Source: Clostridium sp. CAG:1000
GTDB lineage: Bacteria; Bacillota_I; Bacilli_A; RF39; UBA660
DNA length: 64,000 nt
Assembly: GCA_000436975.1 (NCBI GenBank)
Contig: HG000342.1
Coordinates: 1-64,000, forward strand
Direction of reading: 5' to 3'
Shown: positions 48,356 through 57,381 of the stretch, piece by piece
Layout of the letters: each line of letters starts with the position of its first letter
Position numbering within the stretch: position 1 is the first letter of the stretch
The notes under the pieces: model-generated
The model's input: the letters and a program-made list of their open reading frames with translations, nothing else
Told to the model about the DNA's origin: nothing
The model's database searches: none
Program-made: the position numbers and the translations under genes

Positions 48356-49603
48356 TTATTTTTTAAATATTGAACTTATTACTCTTTCACTAGCATTACC
48401 ATCATCAAGATAATTATATTTATCATTAAATTTTTTATATTTATTTTTATATTCTAAACTATATTTATTAATATTTGATATATAATTTTCTAGCTCTTTT
48501 TGAGTTTTAGCTATCGGTCCAGGTAATTCATCTAATGAAATATAAAAATCCCTTAAATTATTTTTATAATCATCATAATCATACATATAAAATATAATTG
48601 GCCTTTTCAAGTTTGCATAATCAAAAAATACGCTTGAATAATCAGTAATTAATAAATCACTAACTAAATAAATATCATTTATTTCATCATAATTAGCTAC
48701 ATTATAAACAAAGCCTTTATATTTAGTTAAATCTATCTTATTAGCAATAAAATAATGTGGTTTAAATAAAATAACATAATCTTTTGAAAACTTTTTCTTT
48801 AAAGAATTAAAATCAATTTCTAAGTCATATGTATAACCCACTCCAGATGTATGTTGATTGTCTCTAAAAGTTGGTAAATAACATATTACTTTTTTATTTG
48901 TAGGTATTCCTATTTTTTCTTTTATTTTATCAATATCTTTTTTATTTTTATTAAATAATGAATCATTCCTAGGATAACCTTCTTCAATTATGACATTCTT
49001 TTTGCCAAGTGCCTCTAAATTAAAGGCAGAAGTAAACTTTTCAGTACAATATTTACTAGGTGAAATAAAATAATCAAACTTAGAGGCATCTATATCATTT
49101 CTTTTTCTGATTTCTTTAATAGTATTTAATACAGCCCCATTTACTTCAATATCATATCTCAATCTTTTTAATGGCGTCCCGTGCCAACATTGAAGATAAA
49201 TTTGATTTTTTTTCTTTGAGATACTCTCATCCATAATCGAATTAACAATCCAATATTTAGAACTAGAAATATATTTATAATAATCTTTAGTTTTAGTTTT
49301 AACAACTGTAAGTCTCTTATCTTTTAAAACATCATGCATATCTGGCTCTTTAAAAGCCCAAACAAATTTATAGTTTTTAAACTCTTTCATACCAAGCATT
49401 TTTTCATATATTGCTTTAGGTGAACAAGTGTAATTTCTTCCATCATATACTTCAAAAAATATAGTTTTATCATCAACTTTATATTTTAATTTGTATTTTA
49501 AATATATAGCTTTCTTAAAAAACAATCTTAATGATCTTACAATTTTACGAAAAAATACATTTTTTTTACAAAAATCAATAATTATTTTTTTAATCTTTCT
49601 CAT
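48356..49603 (-). CDS. CDP-glycerol glycerophosphotransferase (TagF-like)
   Basis: A 415-residue membrane-associated transferase that adds glycerol phosphate from CDP-glycerol to the growing chain. The N-terminal basic, amphipathic region probably binds the membrane. The family motifs LQCWHGTPLKRLRYD near residue 152 and LLITDYSSVFFDYANLKRPIIFY near residue 332 carry the catalytic histidines and acidic residues. Shorter than full TagF (over 700 residues), similar to TagB or to the catalytic domain of TagF. The ATGA overlap with the upstream gene couples both enzymes. Primase versus polymerase cannot be decided. Confidence 0.87.
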   Translation of the reverse strand: MRKIKKIIIDFCKKNVFFRKIVRSLRLFFKKAIYLKYKLKYKVDDKTIFFEVYDGRNYTCSPKAIYEKMLGMKEFKNYKFVWAFKEPDMHDVLKDKRLTVVKTKTKDYYKYISSSKYWIVNSIMDESISKKKNQIYLQCWHGTPLKRLRYDIEVNGAVLNTIKEIRKRNDIDASKFDYFISPSKYCTEKFTSAFNLEALGKKNVIIEEGYPRNDSLFNKNKKDIDKIKEKIGIPTNKKVICYLPTFRDNQHTSGVGYTYDLEIDFNSLKKKFSKDYVILFKPHYFIANKIDLTKYKGFVYNVANYDEINDIYLVSDLLITDYSSVFFDYANLKRPIIFYMYDYDDYKNNLRDFYISLDELPGPIAKTQKELENYISNINKYSLEYKNKYKKFNDKYNYLDDGNASERVISSIFKK

Positions 49604-50778
49604 AAATTCTCCTTTATCAATTTTATAAGTTTTTTAGTGCACCCACCATTTAGATTAGTAACATACTTTTTTCTAAATTTTTGAAAGGCTTCATTGTTGT
49701 ATTTATTTTCATTTAACATATTCATCATGTCTTTAGCACTCTTAAATGTACATCCAGGAAGTTCTTTAAATAAATCAATATTTAAGCCATTTTCCTTACT
49801 ATACTTTTCATAATCATAAACATATAATATAACTCTTTTATTAAGTACACTAGCATCTACTGCGACTGCAGAATAATCTGTTATAACATAGTCACATACC
49901 CTTATAAAATCGAAAGTTGTATATTTGTTTCTATCAATACATATTATTTGATCAGATTTTTTAGTAATATCTTTTGGATGTAATGAAACAATTAAATTAT
50001 ATTTATTACTATCAATGTTTTTAATTAGTTCATCCACATTATTTCTACCGTCACTTCTAAAAGTAGGCGCATATAATAAATTAATTTTCTTTTTTAATGC
50101 AGGATATTCATTATATATCTCCTTTACTACTTTATTATTAGGTTTTAACAATGAATCAATTGTAGGTGTCCCTATATCCAATACTTTTTTAACTTCTACA
50201 TTAAATGCTTCAGCAAAAGATTTATTCATTGCCTTAGAACCACTAATTACATAATCATAATTTTTATGCATACATAACATTTTAGCAATACTTGGATTTA
50301 GACCATCCGGATACCCTATTGTTTGATATCCGAACTTTTTAATAGCAGCAAGAGAATGCCATAACTGTATAACCTTAGTTCCTTTTTTATGATTAAGTAT
50401 ACTAACTGTAATATTATAACCATCAGTTATAACAACTTTTGATGTTGAAATGTAATACATTTGTTTATACATATTGAAGTAATAACCAAATATTTTAAAT
50501 ATTTCGCTCATTATATTTATTGACTTTTTTTCATTTCTTAGCATTGTGTTTAAATCGGTTGGAACTTTTTTACATATGACAATAGTATTGATATTTTCTT
50601 TTTCTAACTCATTAATTAATATTTTATAATTATCAGGCGTTTTATCAGACTGTCTGCTTATAAAGAAAACTCTTTTTTTTCTAAATGTGAGTATCTTTAT
50701 AAAAAAGTAAATTATTCTTAAGTGCCATTTAAATATAAAAAGTAATATAAGTAATATATTATGTTTAATTTTTTTCAT
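49600..50778 (-). CDS. CDP-glycerol glycerophosphotransferase family (TagB-like)
   Basis: A 392-residue paralogue of the preceding enzyme. A hydrophobic N-terminal helix pair (about residues 5-25) is followed by VIQLWHSLAAIKKFGYQ near residue 143 and YVITDYSAVAVDASVLNKRVILY near residue 313, the two catalytic motifs. Next comes the cytosolic HPKD stretch (LIVSLHPKDI). The membrane-bound N-terminus and first position suggest the TagB primase role, adding the first glycerol phosphate, but this is inference. The start at 50778 follows GGAGATTAAA; the longer frame begins at 50790. Confidence 0.83.
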   Translation of the reverse strand: MKKIKHNILLILLFIFKWHLRIIYFFIKILTFRKKRVFFISRQSDKTPDNYKILINELEKENINTIVICKKVPTDLNTMLRNEKKSINIMSEIFKIFGYYFNMYKQMYYISTSKVVITDGYNITVSILNHKKGTKVIQLWHSLAAIKKFGYQTIGYPDGLNPSIAKMLCMHKNYDYVISGSKAMNKSFAEAFNVEVKKVLDIGTPTIDSLLKPNNKVVKEIYNEYPALKKKINLLYAPTFRSDGRNNVDELIKNIDSNKYNLIVSLHPKDITKKSDQIICIDRNKYTTFDFIRVCDYVITDYSAVAVDASVLNKRVILYVYDYEKYSKENGLNIDLFKELPGCTFKSAKDMMNMLNENKYNNEAFQKFRKKYVTNLNGGCTKKLIKLIKENL

Positions 50779-50797
50779 TTTAATCTCCATTTACTTA

Positions 50798-51766
50798 TTA
50801 TTTTTCTATTAAAAAGCTTAATATTTCTTCCTTATCTTTTTTTCCATTTATTATATCATATATCAAATTAATTATTGGCATCTTTACATTTTTCTTTTTA
50901 ACTAGTTTGTGAATAGATTGTAAAGTATACATCCCTTCTACAGTTGTTTCTTTTAGGTAATTGTCAATAACTTGCTTACTTTTTCCTTCTCCTATTAAAC
51001 ATCCAAAACTAAAGTTTCTAGATGATGAAGATGTACTAGTCATTAAAATGTCACCAAATCCAGCAAACGAAAGAATCGTTTTTTTCTTTCCCCCAAGTGC
51101 GAATAATAATTCTTTTATATCATTCATACTTTCTGTTAAAAATAATGCTTTAGTTGAAGGAGTTGCATTCATTCCTTCTAGCATACCTGAAGCAATTGCC
51201 ATTACATTTTTTATACTACCGCATACTTCTACCCCTATAATGTCATTTGTACTTCTAAATTTAGTAAGTTTATTTTCAAAACATTCCCTTACTAGTAATT
51301 CAACTGAATTATGTTTTGTTGCAAGACTTAATCCGATTGGCACTTCACGAATAATATCAACTGCAAAAGAAGGCCCTGAAATAACCGCTATTTTATTTTT
51401 GCAATGTTTCTTAAAGACATCATGTAAAAATAAACACGTATCTTGCTGTATACCTTTTGTAGCAATTAATACAGGCTGCCTTTTATCTATACATTCCTTT
51501 AATTTAATAACTGTACTTTCAAAAGAAAATGTAGGAACAGCTATTACTATCAAATCTTTTCCTCTAACAACTTCATTCATATTATTACTAAAATTAATAC
51601 ACTCTGGTATTTTATAATTTTTTAATTTATCACTTTTTCTTGTTTTAATTAATTTATCTTTTTCTTCCTCTTTATATGACCACATGGTTACATCAACTTT
51701 ATTCTTAACAAGAATACTTGCAAGAGCAAGGCCGTATGCTCCACATCCTAATATAGCTACTTTCAT
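50798..51766 (-). CDS. gpsA: Glycerol-3-phosphate dehydrogenase (NAD(P)+)
   Basis: Makes sn-glycerol-3-phosphate from dihydroxyacetone phosphate for phospholipids and glycerol teichoic acids. Rossmann loop LGCGAYGLALASIL at residues 5-18, VIAVPTFSF, LIATKGIQ, ISGPSFAVDI, then the catalytic-lysine region VEVCGSIKNVMAIASG and the NDIKELLFALGGKKKTILSFAGFGD block shortened. 322 residues, normal length. Its place between tagO and the Tag transferases suggests dedicated precursor supply. Confidence 0.95.
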   Translation of the reverse strand: MKVAILGCGAYGLALASILVKNKVDVTMWSYKEEEKDKLIKTRKSDKLKNYKIPECINFSNNMNEVVRGKDLIVIAVPTFSFESTVIKLKECIDKRQPVLIATKGIQQDTCLFLHDVFKKHCKNKIAVISGPSFAVDIIREVPIGLSLATKHNSVELLVRECFENKLTKFRSTNDIIGVEVCGSIKNVMAIASGMLEGMNATPSTKALFLTESMNDIKELLFALGGKKKTILSFAGFGDILMTSTSSSSRNFSFGCLIGEGKSKQVIDNYLKETTVEGMYTLQSIHKLVKKKNVKMPIINLIYDIINGKKDKEEILSFLIEK

Positions 51767-51800
51767 ATCAAATCTCCTTATAACAATAATATCACATAAA

Positions 51801-51828
51801 ACAAAAAAGGTCTATTTTTTAGACCTTT
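51801..51828 (-). terminator. Intrinsic terminator of tagO
   Basis: Minus-strand AAAGGTCTA-AAAAA-TAGACCTTT, nine pairs, followed by TTTGTTTT. The hairpin covers the last tagO codons and its stop. Confidence 0.85.
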
Positions 51829-52873
51829 CAAATATAATATTTGTTTTAAATACTAAAAACAATACAATAAATGTTATTATTACATAACACACTGCGGCTT
51901 CTTTTTTGTCACCAATAACATAGAAAATACTAGTTATAGAGAATATAATATTAATTGCGTATATAACAAGCAAAGTACTTCTTTTTGATAATTTTTTAAG
52001 TAATTGATGATGTAGATGTTCTTTATCTGCATGATCAATCTTTTGACCTTTTAATTTTCTTCTTATAATTGCAAATAGTGTATCCATAATTGGAATAGCT
52101 AAAATTAATAATGGTATTATTAATGAAGTTAGTGTTGTTGTTTTAAAACCAAGTAAGAATATAACTGATATCATAAAACCTAAAAATGTACTTCCGGCAT
52201 CTCCTTGATATATTCTTGCTGGTGGAAAATTATGAACTAAGTATCCGAGAGTACTTCCAAGCATTATTAAACATAATATAATATCAAGACCACCAAATTT
52301 ATTTAAAATAAATCCTATAATTGCAATAGTTAAAAAATATATTGATGCAATTCCTGCGCATAAACCATCAAGTCCATCTATTAAGTTAATAGCATTAATA
52401 GTGGCTATTATTATAAATATTGATAACGCTTCTGGTAGTAATGGTATCGAAGCAAAATTAAGTTTTAAGCCAAACAAAGTAACTTTGGTAAGCTCAAGTC
52501 CTCCATAAAATACAACTATAGCAGCAACTATTAATTGAACTAACCATTTATATTTATTTGGCATTGGCGTTTCACTTTTAGTCATATCATCAAAAAGACC
52601 TAAAAGTATAATTAAAAATGATGAAATTAATATTGAAAGCATTAAATTATTTTTAGGTGCAAAAGCCATATACCCAAGTAAGAATGCAAAATATATTCCA
52701 AGTCCACCAAGTAATGGCATAGGCTTTTTATGTATCTTTCTAGGCTCATTTGGAATGTCCATTATCTTTAAAAAAACAGCTACTTTTTTCATAAGTTGTA
52801 CAAATATTAGCGATGCTAAAAAGCATGTACTCACTATTATAAATACATTATGACCATTAACTTCAAAATCCAT
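51812..52873 (-). CDS. tagO: Undecaprenyl-phosphate N-acetylglucosaminyl-1-phosphate transferase
   Basis: Polytopic enzyme of 353 residues that starts wall teichoic acid synthesis by moving GlcNAc-1-phosphate onto undecaprenyl phosphate. PRKIHKKPMPLLGGLGIY near residue 40, LGLFDDMTK with the aspartate pair, NAINLIDGLDGLCAG near residue 163 and YQGDAGSTFLGF near residue 215 are the TagO/WecA motifs, and KIDHADKEHLHHQLLK is the cytoplasmic histidine loop. About ten helices. MraY is excluded by the HADKEHLHH loop form. Confidence 0.93.
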   Translation of the reverse strand: MDFEVNGHNVFIIVSTCFLASLIFVQLMKKVAVFLKIMDIPNEPRKIHKKPMPLLGGLGIYFAFLLGYMAFAPKNNLMLSILISSFLIILLGLFDDMTKSETPMPNKYKWLVQLIVAAIVVFYGGLELTKVTLFGLKLNFASIPLLPEALSIFIIIATINAINLIDGLDGLCAGIASIYFLTIAIIGFILNKFGGLDIILCLIMLGSTLGYLVHNFPPARIYQGDAGSTFLGFMISVIFLLGFKTTTLTSLIIPLLILAIPIMDTLFAIIRRKLKGQKIDHADKEHLHHQLLKKLSKRSTLLVIYAINIIFSITSIFYVIGDKKEAAVCYVIITFIVLFLVFKTNIIFERSKK

Positions 52874-52924
52874 AAATTCACTTCCCTATAACTATTATAA
52901 CATGATTATTAATAGTTTTTACAA

Positions 52925-53599
52925 TTATTCATTAATATATTTATTTAAACTAGTTGTTACTTTAAAATATCCCAAATCACTTAAATGTAATCCTTCATTA
53001 GTATAGATATCTTTTAAATTACCATCATTATCTAATAAACTATTATAAACATCAATATATTGAATTTTATTTTCTTTACATAATATTTTTATTTTGTTAT
53101 TAAGTTCTTTAATAATATCATTATTAATTTTTTCATTAAATGAATAATCTTTTTCTTCAAAAACATTTCTGTTAATTGGATAAACTGACTCTATATAAAT
53201 TTTAGTATACTTTCGATTAGCTTTAATATTATTAATGATCTTTTGAATATTTTTAGTTATTTCATCTATACTTTTTTCTCTATTTAAATCATTAATACCA
53301 ATTAATAAGAATACCTTAGATGGATTATATCTATAAACATCATCCATCCTTTCAAGTAAATTTTCTGTTCTATCTCCACTTATTCCACTATTGATTACAT
53401 TTCTTTTTGGAAAAAATTCATCAACTTTATATACTTCTGTTATAGAATCTCCAAAAAACACAATATTTTCATCAAGCATATTAACTGTCTTTTTTATACT
53501 AAAAAGATATATGTTAATAACAAGTGAAATAAAAAGACAGGCAGCGATAATTATTATAATAATTTTAGAACTAATAACTATTTTTTTCTTCTTTTTCAC
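52925..53599 (-). CDS. Membrane-anchored SGNH/GDSL hydrolase
   Basis: A 224-residue esterase-like protein with one N-terminal helix (about residues 9-32) and an external SGNH domain. Block I FFGDSITE carries the serine, ISGD the glycine, LIGINDLNR the asparagine, and NEGLHLSDLGY the aspartate-histidine pair. Such enzymes deacetylate cell-wall glycans or cleave lipid esters. Beside the wall polymer genes, acetyl removal from peptidoglycan or teichoic acid is likely but not shown. It diverges from the plus-strand surface operon. Confidence 0.87.
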   Translation of the reverse strand: MKKKKKIVISSKIIIIIIAACLFISLVINIYLFSIKKTVNMLDENIVFFGDSITEVYKVDEFFPKRNVINSGISGDRTENLLERMDDVYRYNPSKVFLLIGINDLNREKSIDEITKNIQKIINNIKANRKYTKIYIESVYPINRNVFEEKDYSFNEKINNDIIKELNNKIKILCKENKIQYIDVYNSLLDNDGNLKDIYTNEGLHLSDLGYFKVTTSLNKYINE

Positions 53600-53677
53600 A
53601 AAACCACCTCATTGGTTAGTTATTATAACATATTTTCTATGTAAATTTATCATAAATTAATGAAAAATATATCGAAT

Positions 53678-53695
53678 TTTGTTATAATTAGTATA
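53678..53695 (+). promoter_or_regulatory. Extended -10 promoter region of the cohesin/dockerin/LCP operon
   Basis: TGTTATAAT at 53678-53686 is an extended -10; a second TATAAT follows at 53690-53695. No good -35 is visible. The first gene's AAAGGAG follows within 30 bases. Confidence 0.6.
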
Positions 53696-53719
53696 ATGAT
53701 GATAATTAAAGGAGTATAT

Positions 53720-55864
53720 ATGAAAAAGAAATCTTTAAAAATGTTATTTATGCTTTTATTTTTTATGTGTATTCCACTTTTTATAAATGCTAGTGGTTAC
53801 GATGCTGAGATAAATGGTAATGATGTAAGAATAAGAAGTGGGGCTGGTACTAACCATAATGTAATATTAAGTGTTAACAGAGGAACAGAAATAACTGTTC
53901 TTGAAGATACTTTATATTCCGGAACCGGGTGTGACCAAAAATGGGCAAAAGTTTTATATAAAGAAAGACAAGGCTACGTTTGTAGTAGGTATGTCAAAAA
54001 AGTTGATAAATCAAATTCTGATGTAACAGTAATAGATTGGTCAGCTAGAATATATGGAAATGATGTTTCGGTAAGACAAAGTCCCGGTGGAAAATATATT
54101 GAAGGACTTTCTATAGGCGTTAATGTAACAATCTTAGGAACATATGGTGATTGGTACAAAGTACAGTATTATGGAAATAAAATTGGATATGTTAGTAAAA
54201 ATTATGTTATTAAAAAAAGTGATATAACAGCTAGTGATGATAATTATTCAAAAGAATTAAGTAACGCAGGTTTTCCTGATACATATATTCCATATTTAAC
54301 TTATTTACATAAAAAATATCCTAATTGGAAATTTATAGCAGATAAAACTAATTTAGATTTTAATACTTCAGTTAATAAAGAAACTGGTAAAAACTATATG
54401 CAAACAACTAATGACAGTTATAGAACATCTTCAACACCAGCTGAAGGCAAAAGCTGGTATTATGTAAATAGCGAAGTAGTAGCCTTCTATTTAGACCCAA
54501 GAAACTGGTTAAATGAAAAATATATGTTTATGTTTGAAAAATTAGATTACGATAAGAGTTTAGAAAGTTCTTACCCTAGTCTAACAAAAGCTATATTTGG
54601 AAATGGTAAATTAAAAGATGATAAATATACTGTTCCAATGTTTAATGCTGGTAAGTCACTTGGAATAAGCCCTGTACATATTGCCAGTAGAATTAGACAA
54701 GAAGTAAGTAGCAATGGTAGTGCTTCAACAGATGGTAGAAGTTTTACTTATAGAGGTCAAACAAGAAGTGGATATTATAATTTCTTTAATATTGGAGCAC
54801 ATAAAGATGATTATACAAACGATCCTGTAACTAGAGGTCTTGCTTATGCAGCAAAACTTATTGATAGAAGTGGTAATGAATGGAATGATATTGAAGTTGC
54901 TATTAAAGAAGGAGCTTCATTCTTAGCAGTAAGCTATATTACTAAAGGTCAAAACACACTATATTTCCAAAAATTTAATGTGAGTAGTGATACAAAGTTT
55001 TCTAAATATACTCATCAATATCAAACCAATATACAAGCACCTGCTACTGAAGGAACTTCTGCTTATAATGCATATGTTAATGGCGGAAATATAGGTCAAA
55101 CATTTATATTTAGAATTCCTGTTTATAACAATATGCCTAATTACACTTCTCTACCGAAGAGCGGTGACAATAATAACCATTTATCTAAATTAGAAGTTGT
55201 AAATTATAATATCACTCCTTCATTTGATAAAGATGTATTAACATATGATTCATATGTTCCAAAAACTACTAATAAAGTAACCATTAAAGCAAACGCTCAA
55301 AGTTCTAATGCAACTATAACTGGCACTGGTGAGTATGAACTTAAAGATGATGAAACTGATATTACAATATCTGTAGTGTCTCAAACAGGTATAAAAAGAC
55401 AATATACTATAACTATTAATAAAGTTGATGACACAACTACTACTAAAGATGTAATTAATTCATCATATGTAAATGATAAAAATGGTTTTCTAACTAACAT
55501 AAGAAACAATACTCTAATTAGCGATCTTAAAAATAACTTAATAAAAAATGGAGCTAAAAATATAATTGTTACTGATTCAAATGGCAAAGTACAACGTGAT
55601 AATTCTAAACTTACATCAGGACAAAAGATAACAATTATTACAAATATGGAAACAAAAACTTATACAGCTGTAGTAAGAGGAGATGTATCAGGAGATGGTA
55701 ATATAACAATACACGACTTATTATTAGTTCAAAGATATTTAGTTGGTGATGAAGGGTTATACGGCGCTGCATATTATGCTGCTGATGTATCAAATGATAA
55801 TAAAGTAACAATATATGATTTATTATTAGTTCAAAAACACCTAGTTGGTGATGAAAGATTATAG
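53720..55864 (+). CDS. Secreted glucosaminidase-like wall hydrolase with SH3 repeats and C-terminal dockerin
   Basis: Secreted protein of 714 residues. Signal peptide (1-25); two bacterial SH3 domains (about 27-95 and 105-165) with NGNDVRIRSGAG and YGNDVSVRQSPGG; an N-acetylglucosaminidase-like catalytic domain (about 180-480: YPNWKFIADKTNLDF, VVAFYLDPRNWL, HIASRIRQEVSS with a candidate catalytic glutamate, GYYNFFNIGA); a cadherin-like beta-sandwich (about 500-570); a spacer; and a type I dockerin with two calcium loops (DVSGDGNITIHDLLLVQ, DVSNDNKVTIYDLLLVQ). It probably cuts peptidoglycan glycan strands. The start at 53720 follows AAAGGAG; the frame opening at 53660 lacks a ribosome site. 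The next gene encodes a cohesin-like partner eight bases on. Confidence 0.88.
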   Translation: MKKKSLKMLFMLLFFMCIPLFINASGYDAEINGNDVRIRSGAGTNHNVILSVNRGTEITVLEDTLYSGTGCDQKWAKVLYKERQGYVCSRYVKKVDKSNSDVTVIDWSARIYGNDVSVRQSPGGKYIEGLSIGVNVTILGTYGDWYKVQYYGNKIGYVSKNYVIKKSDITASDDNYSKELSNAGFPDTYIPYLTYLHKKYPNWKFIADKTNLDFNTSVNKETGKNYMQTTNDSYRTSSTPAEGKSWYYVNSEVVAFYLDPRNWLNEKYMFMFEKLDYDKSLESSYPSLTKAIFGNGKLKDDKYTVPMFNAGKSLGISPVHIASRIRQEVSSNGSASTDGRSFTYRGQTRSGYYNFFNIGAHKDDYTNDPVTRGLAYAAKLIDRSGNEWNDIEVAIKEGASFLAVSYITKGQNTLYFQKFNVSSDTKFSKYTHQYQTNIQAPATEGTSAYNAYVNGGNIGQTFIFRIPVYNNMPNYTSLPKSGDNNNHLSKLEVVNYNITPSFDKDVLTYDSYVPKTTNKVTIKANAQSSNATITGTGEYELKDDETDITISVVSQTGIKRQYTITINKVDDTTTTKDVINSSYVNDKNGFLTNIRNNTLISDLKNNLIKNGAKNIIVTDSNGKVQRDNSKLTSGQKITIITNMETKTYTAVVRGDVSGDGNITIHDLLLVQRYLVGDEGLYGAAYYAADVSNDNKVTIYDLLLVQKHLVGDERL

Positions 55865-55872
55865 GAGGAAGA

Positions 55873-57381
55873 ATGAAAAGAATTACAAAATACTTAACAC
55901 TATTCATAATGACATTTGCGTTCATACTTAATATAAATGCTGCCTCAGGTAAAATAACAGTTTCAACAAATAAAAGTTCTGCTACTGTTGGAAGTACAAT
56001 TAATGCTACTATTACAATATCATCAGGTAGCCCTCTAGGAGCTTGGGAGTGGGTAATTGATTATGATAAAAGCAAATTAAAATTAACATCAGGGAAACTT
56101 AATATCGCAGATGTTGGCGATGGAAAAATAAAAAGTAAATCATACAAATATAGCTTTAAAGCTATCGCAAAAGGAACCGCAACAATAACTGTTAAATCAG
56201 TCGGAGCTCTAGACTGGGATAAAAATAATATTTCAATTTCAAAAGGATCTAAATCAATTAAAATAATTACTCAAGCAGAACTAGAAGCTTCATATTCAAA
56301 AGATAATACTTTAAAAAGTTTATCAGTAGATGGGTATGATCTATCCCCTGCTTTTTCAAAAAATGAAACAAATTATAAAGTAGAAGTACCCGCAGATACA
56401 ACCAAAGTAAATATTAATGCTCGTAAAAATGATTCATCTGCCAGTGTTAATGGAGATGGTGAACATGAAGTATCAGAAGGAGAAAATAAATTTGTAATAA
56501 CTGTTACTGCTGAAAACGGAAGTACAAAAGAATATACAATAATTGTTAGTGTGGTTGATCCTAACCCAATAAATGTTAAAATCAATGATAAAAACTACGT
56601 AATAGTTAAAAGAACAAGCAGTATAGAAAAACCTGATGGATTTGAATTCAATGAAATAGAACTTGATGAACAAAAAGTGCCATCCCTATATAACGAAGTA
56701 ACTAAACTTACATTATTAGGTTTAAAAGATGAAGATGGGAACATTAAATTATATTTATATAATAAAAATGACAATTCTTATAAAGAATATAACGAAATAT
56801 CATTTGAAAAAATAAAAATTTTGCCACTTGATATTGATAAGAAATTTGATAATAGTTACAAACAAAAAAATATAAAAATAAATGACATCGAAATTAAAGC
56901 TCTTGCTCAAAAAGATAGTGAATATGCCATAATAAAAGGAAAAGACTTAACTACTGGAAAAGATAACTACTACTTATATGATAGTAAAACTAACACTGTT
57001 ATAAGATATACAGATGAAATGACAAAATCTTATAAAGAAAAAATAAAAATGTATACAGAAATCATAGTCTTTTTAGGAGCGGAAACAACAATAATAATAT
57101 TTATACTAATATGCATATTATTGTCTAAAGTGAGGAAAAATAAAAAAAGAAAAAGAAGACTAATTGAAGAAATGAAAAAGAAGCAAGAAGAAGAACTAAA
57201 AATGCAAGAAGAACAAAAAAGACTTGAAGAACAAAAAAGACTTGAAGAACAAAAAGCAAAAGAAAAAGAACTAAAAAAAAAGACAACAGTAAAGAAGAAA
57301 ACTACTACTAAGAAAAATACTAAAGCAACTAAAAAAGCAAATACTAAGAAGAAAGTTGAAGTGACTAAAGAAAATGAATAA
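55873..57381 (+). CDS. Membrane-anchored cohesin-like receptor with cadherin-like domain
   Basis: Surface protein of 502 residues. Signal peptide (1-24); a cohesin-like beta domain (about 25-135: ATVGSTINATITISSGSPLGAWEWVIDYDKSKLKL shortened, ending SISKGSKSIKI); a cadherin-like beta-sandwich (about 142-228) similar to that of the upstream hydrolase; a unique domain (about 235-385); one membrane helix (about 398-418); and a long cytoplasmic lysine/glutamate-rich tail with a coiled coil and KKTT repeats. The cohesin faces outward and is the natural partner for the neighbour's dockerin. GGAGGAAG precedes ATG 55873. The basic tail may bind nucleic acid or a cytoplasmic scaffold, which is inference. 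Confidence 0.78.
   Translation: MKRITKYLTLFIMTFAFILNINAASGKITVSTNKSSATVGSTINATITISSGSPLGAWEWVIDYDKSKLKLTSGKLNIADVGDGKIKSKSYKYSFKAIAKGTATITVKSVGALDWDKNNISISKGSKSIKIITQAELEASYSKDNTLKSLSVDGYDLSPAFSKNETNYKVEVPADTTKVNINARKNDSSASVNGDGEHEVSEGENKFVITVTAENGSTKEYTIIVSVVDPNPINVKINDKNYVIVKRTSSIEKPDGFEFNEIELDEQKVPSLYNEVTKLTLLGLKDEDGNIKLYLYNKNDNSYKEYNEISFEKIKILPLDIDKKFDNSYKQKNIKINDIEIKALAQKDSEYAIIKGKDLTTGKDNYYLYDSKTNTVIRYTDEMTKSYKEKIKMYTEIIVFLGAETTIIIFILICILLSKVRKNKKRKRRLIEEMKKKQEEELKMQEEQKRLEEQKRLEEQKAKEKELKKKTTVKKKTTTKKNTKATKKANTKKKVEVTKENE

Noticed and set aside
50961..51617. A 218-residue plus-strand frame
   Set aside because: It lies entirely antisense to gpsA, whose motifs are complete; it has no ribosome site and a composition that mirrors gpsA codons, so it is a shadow frame.
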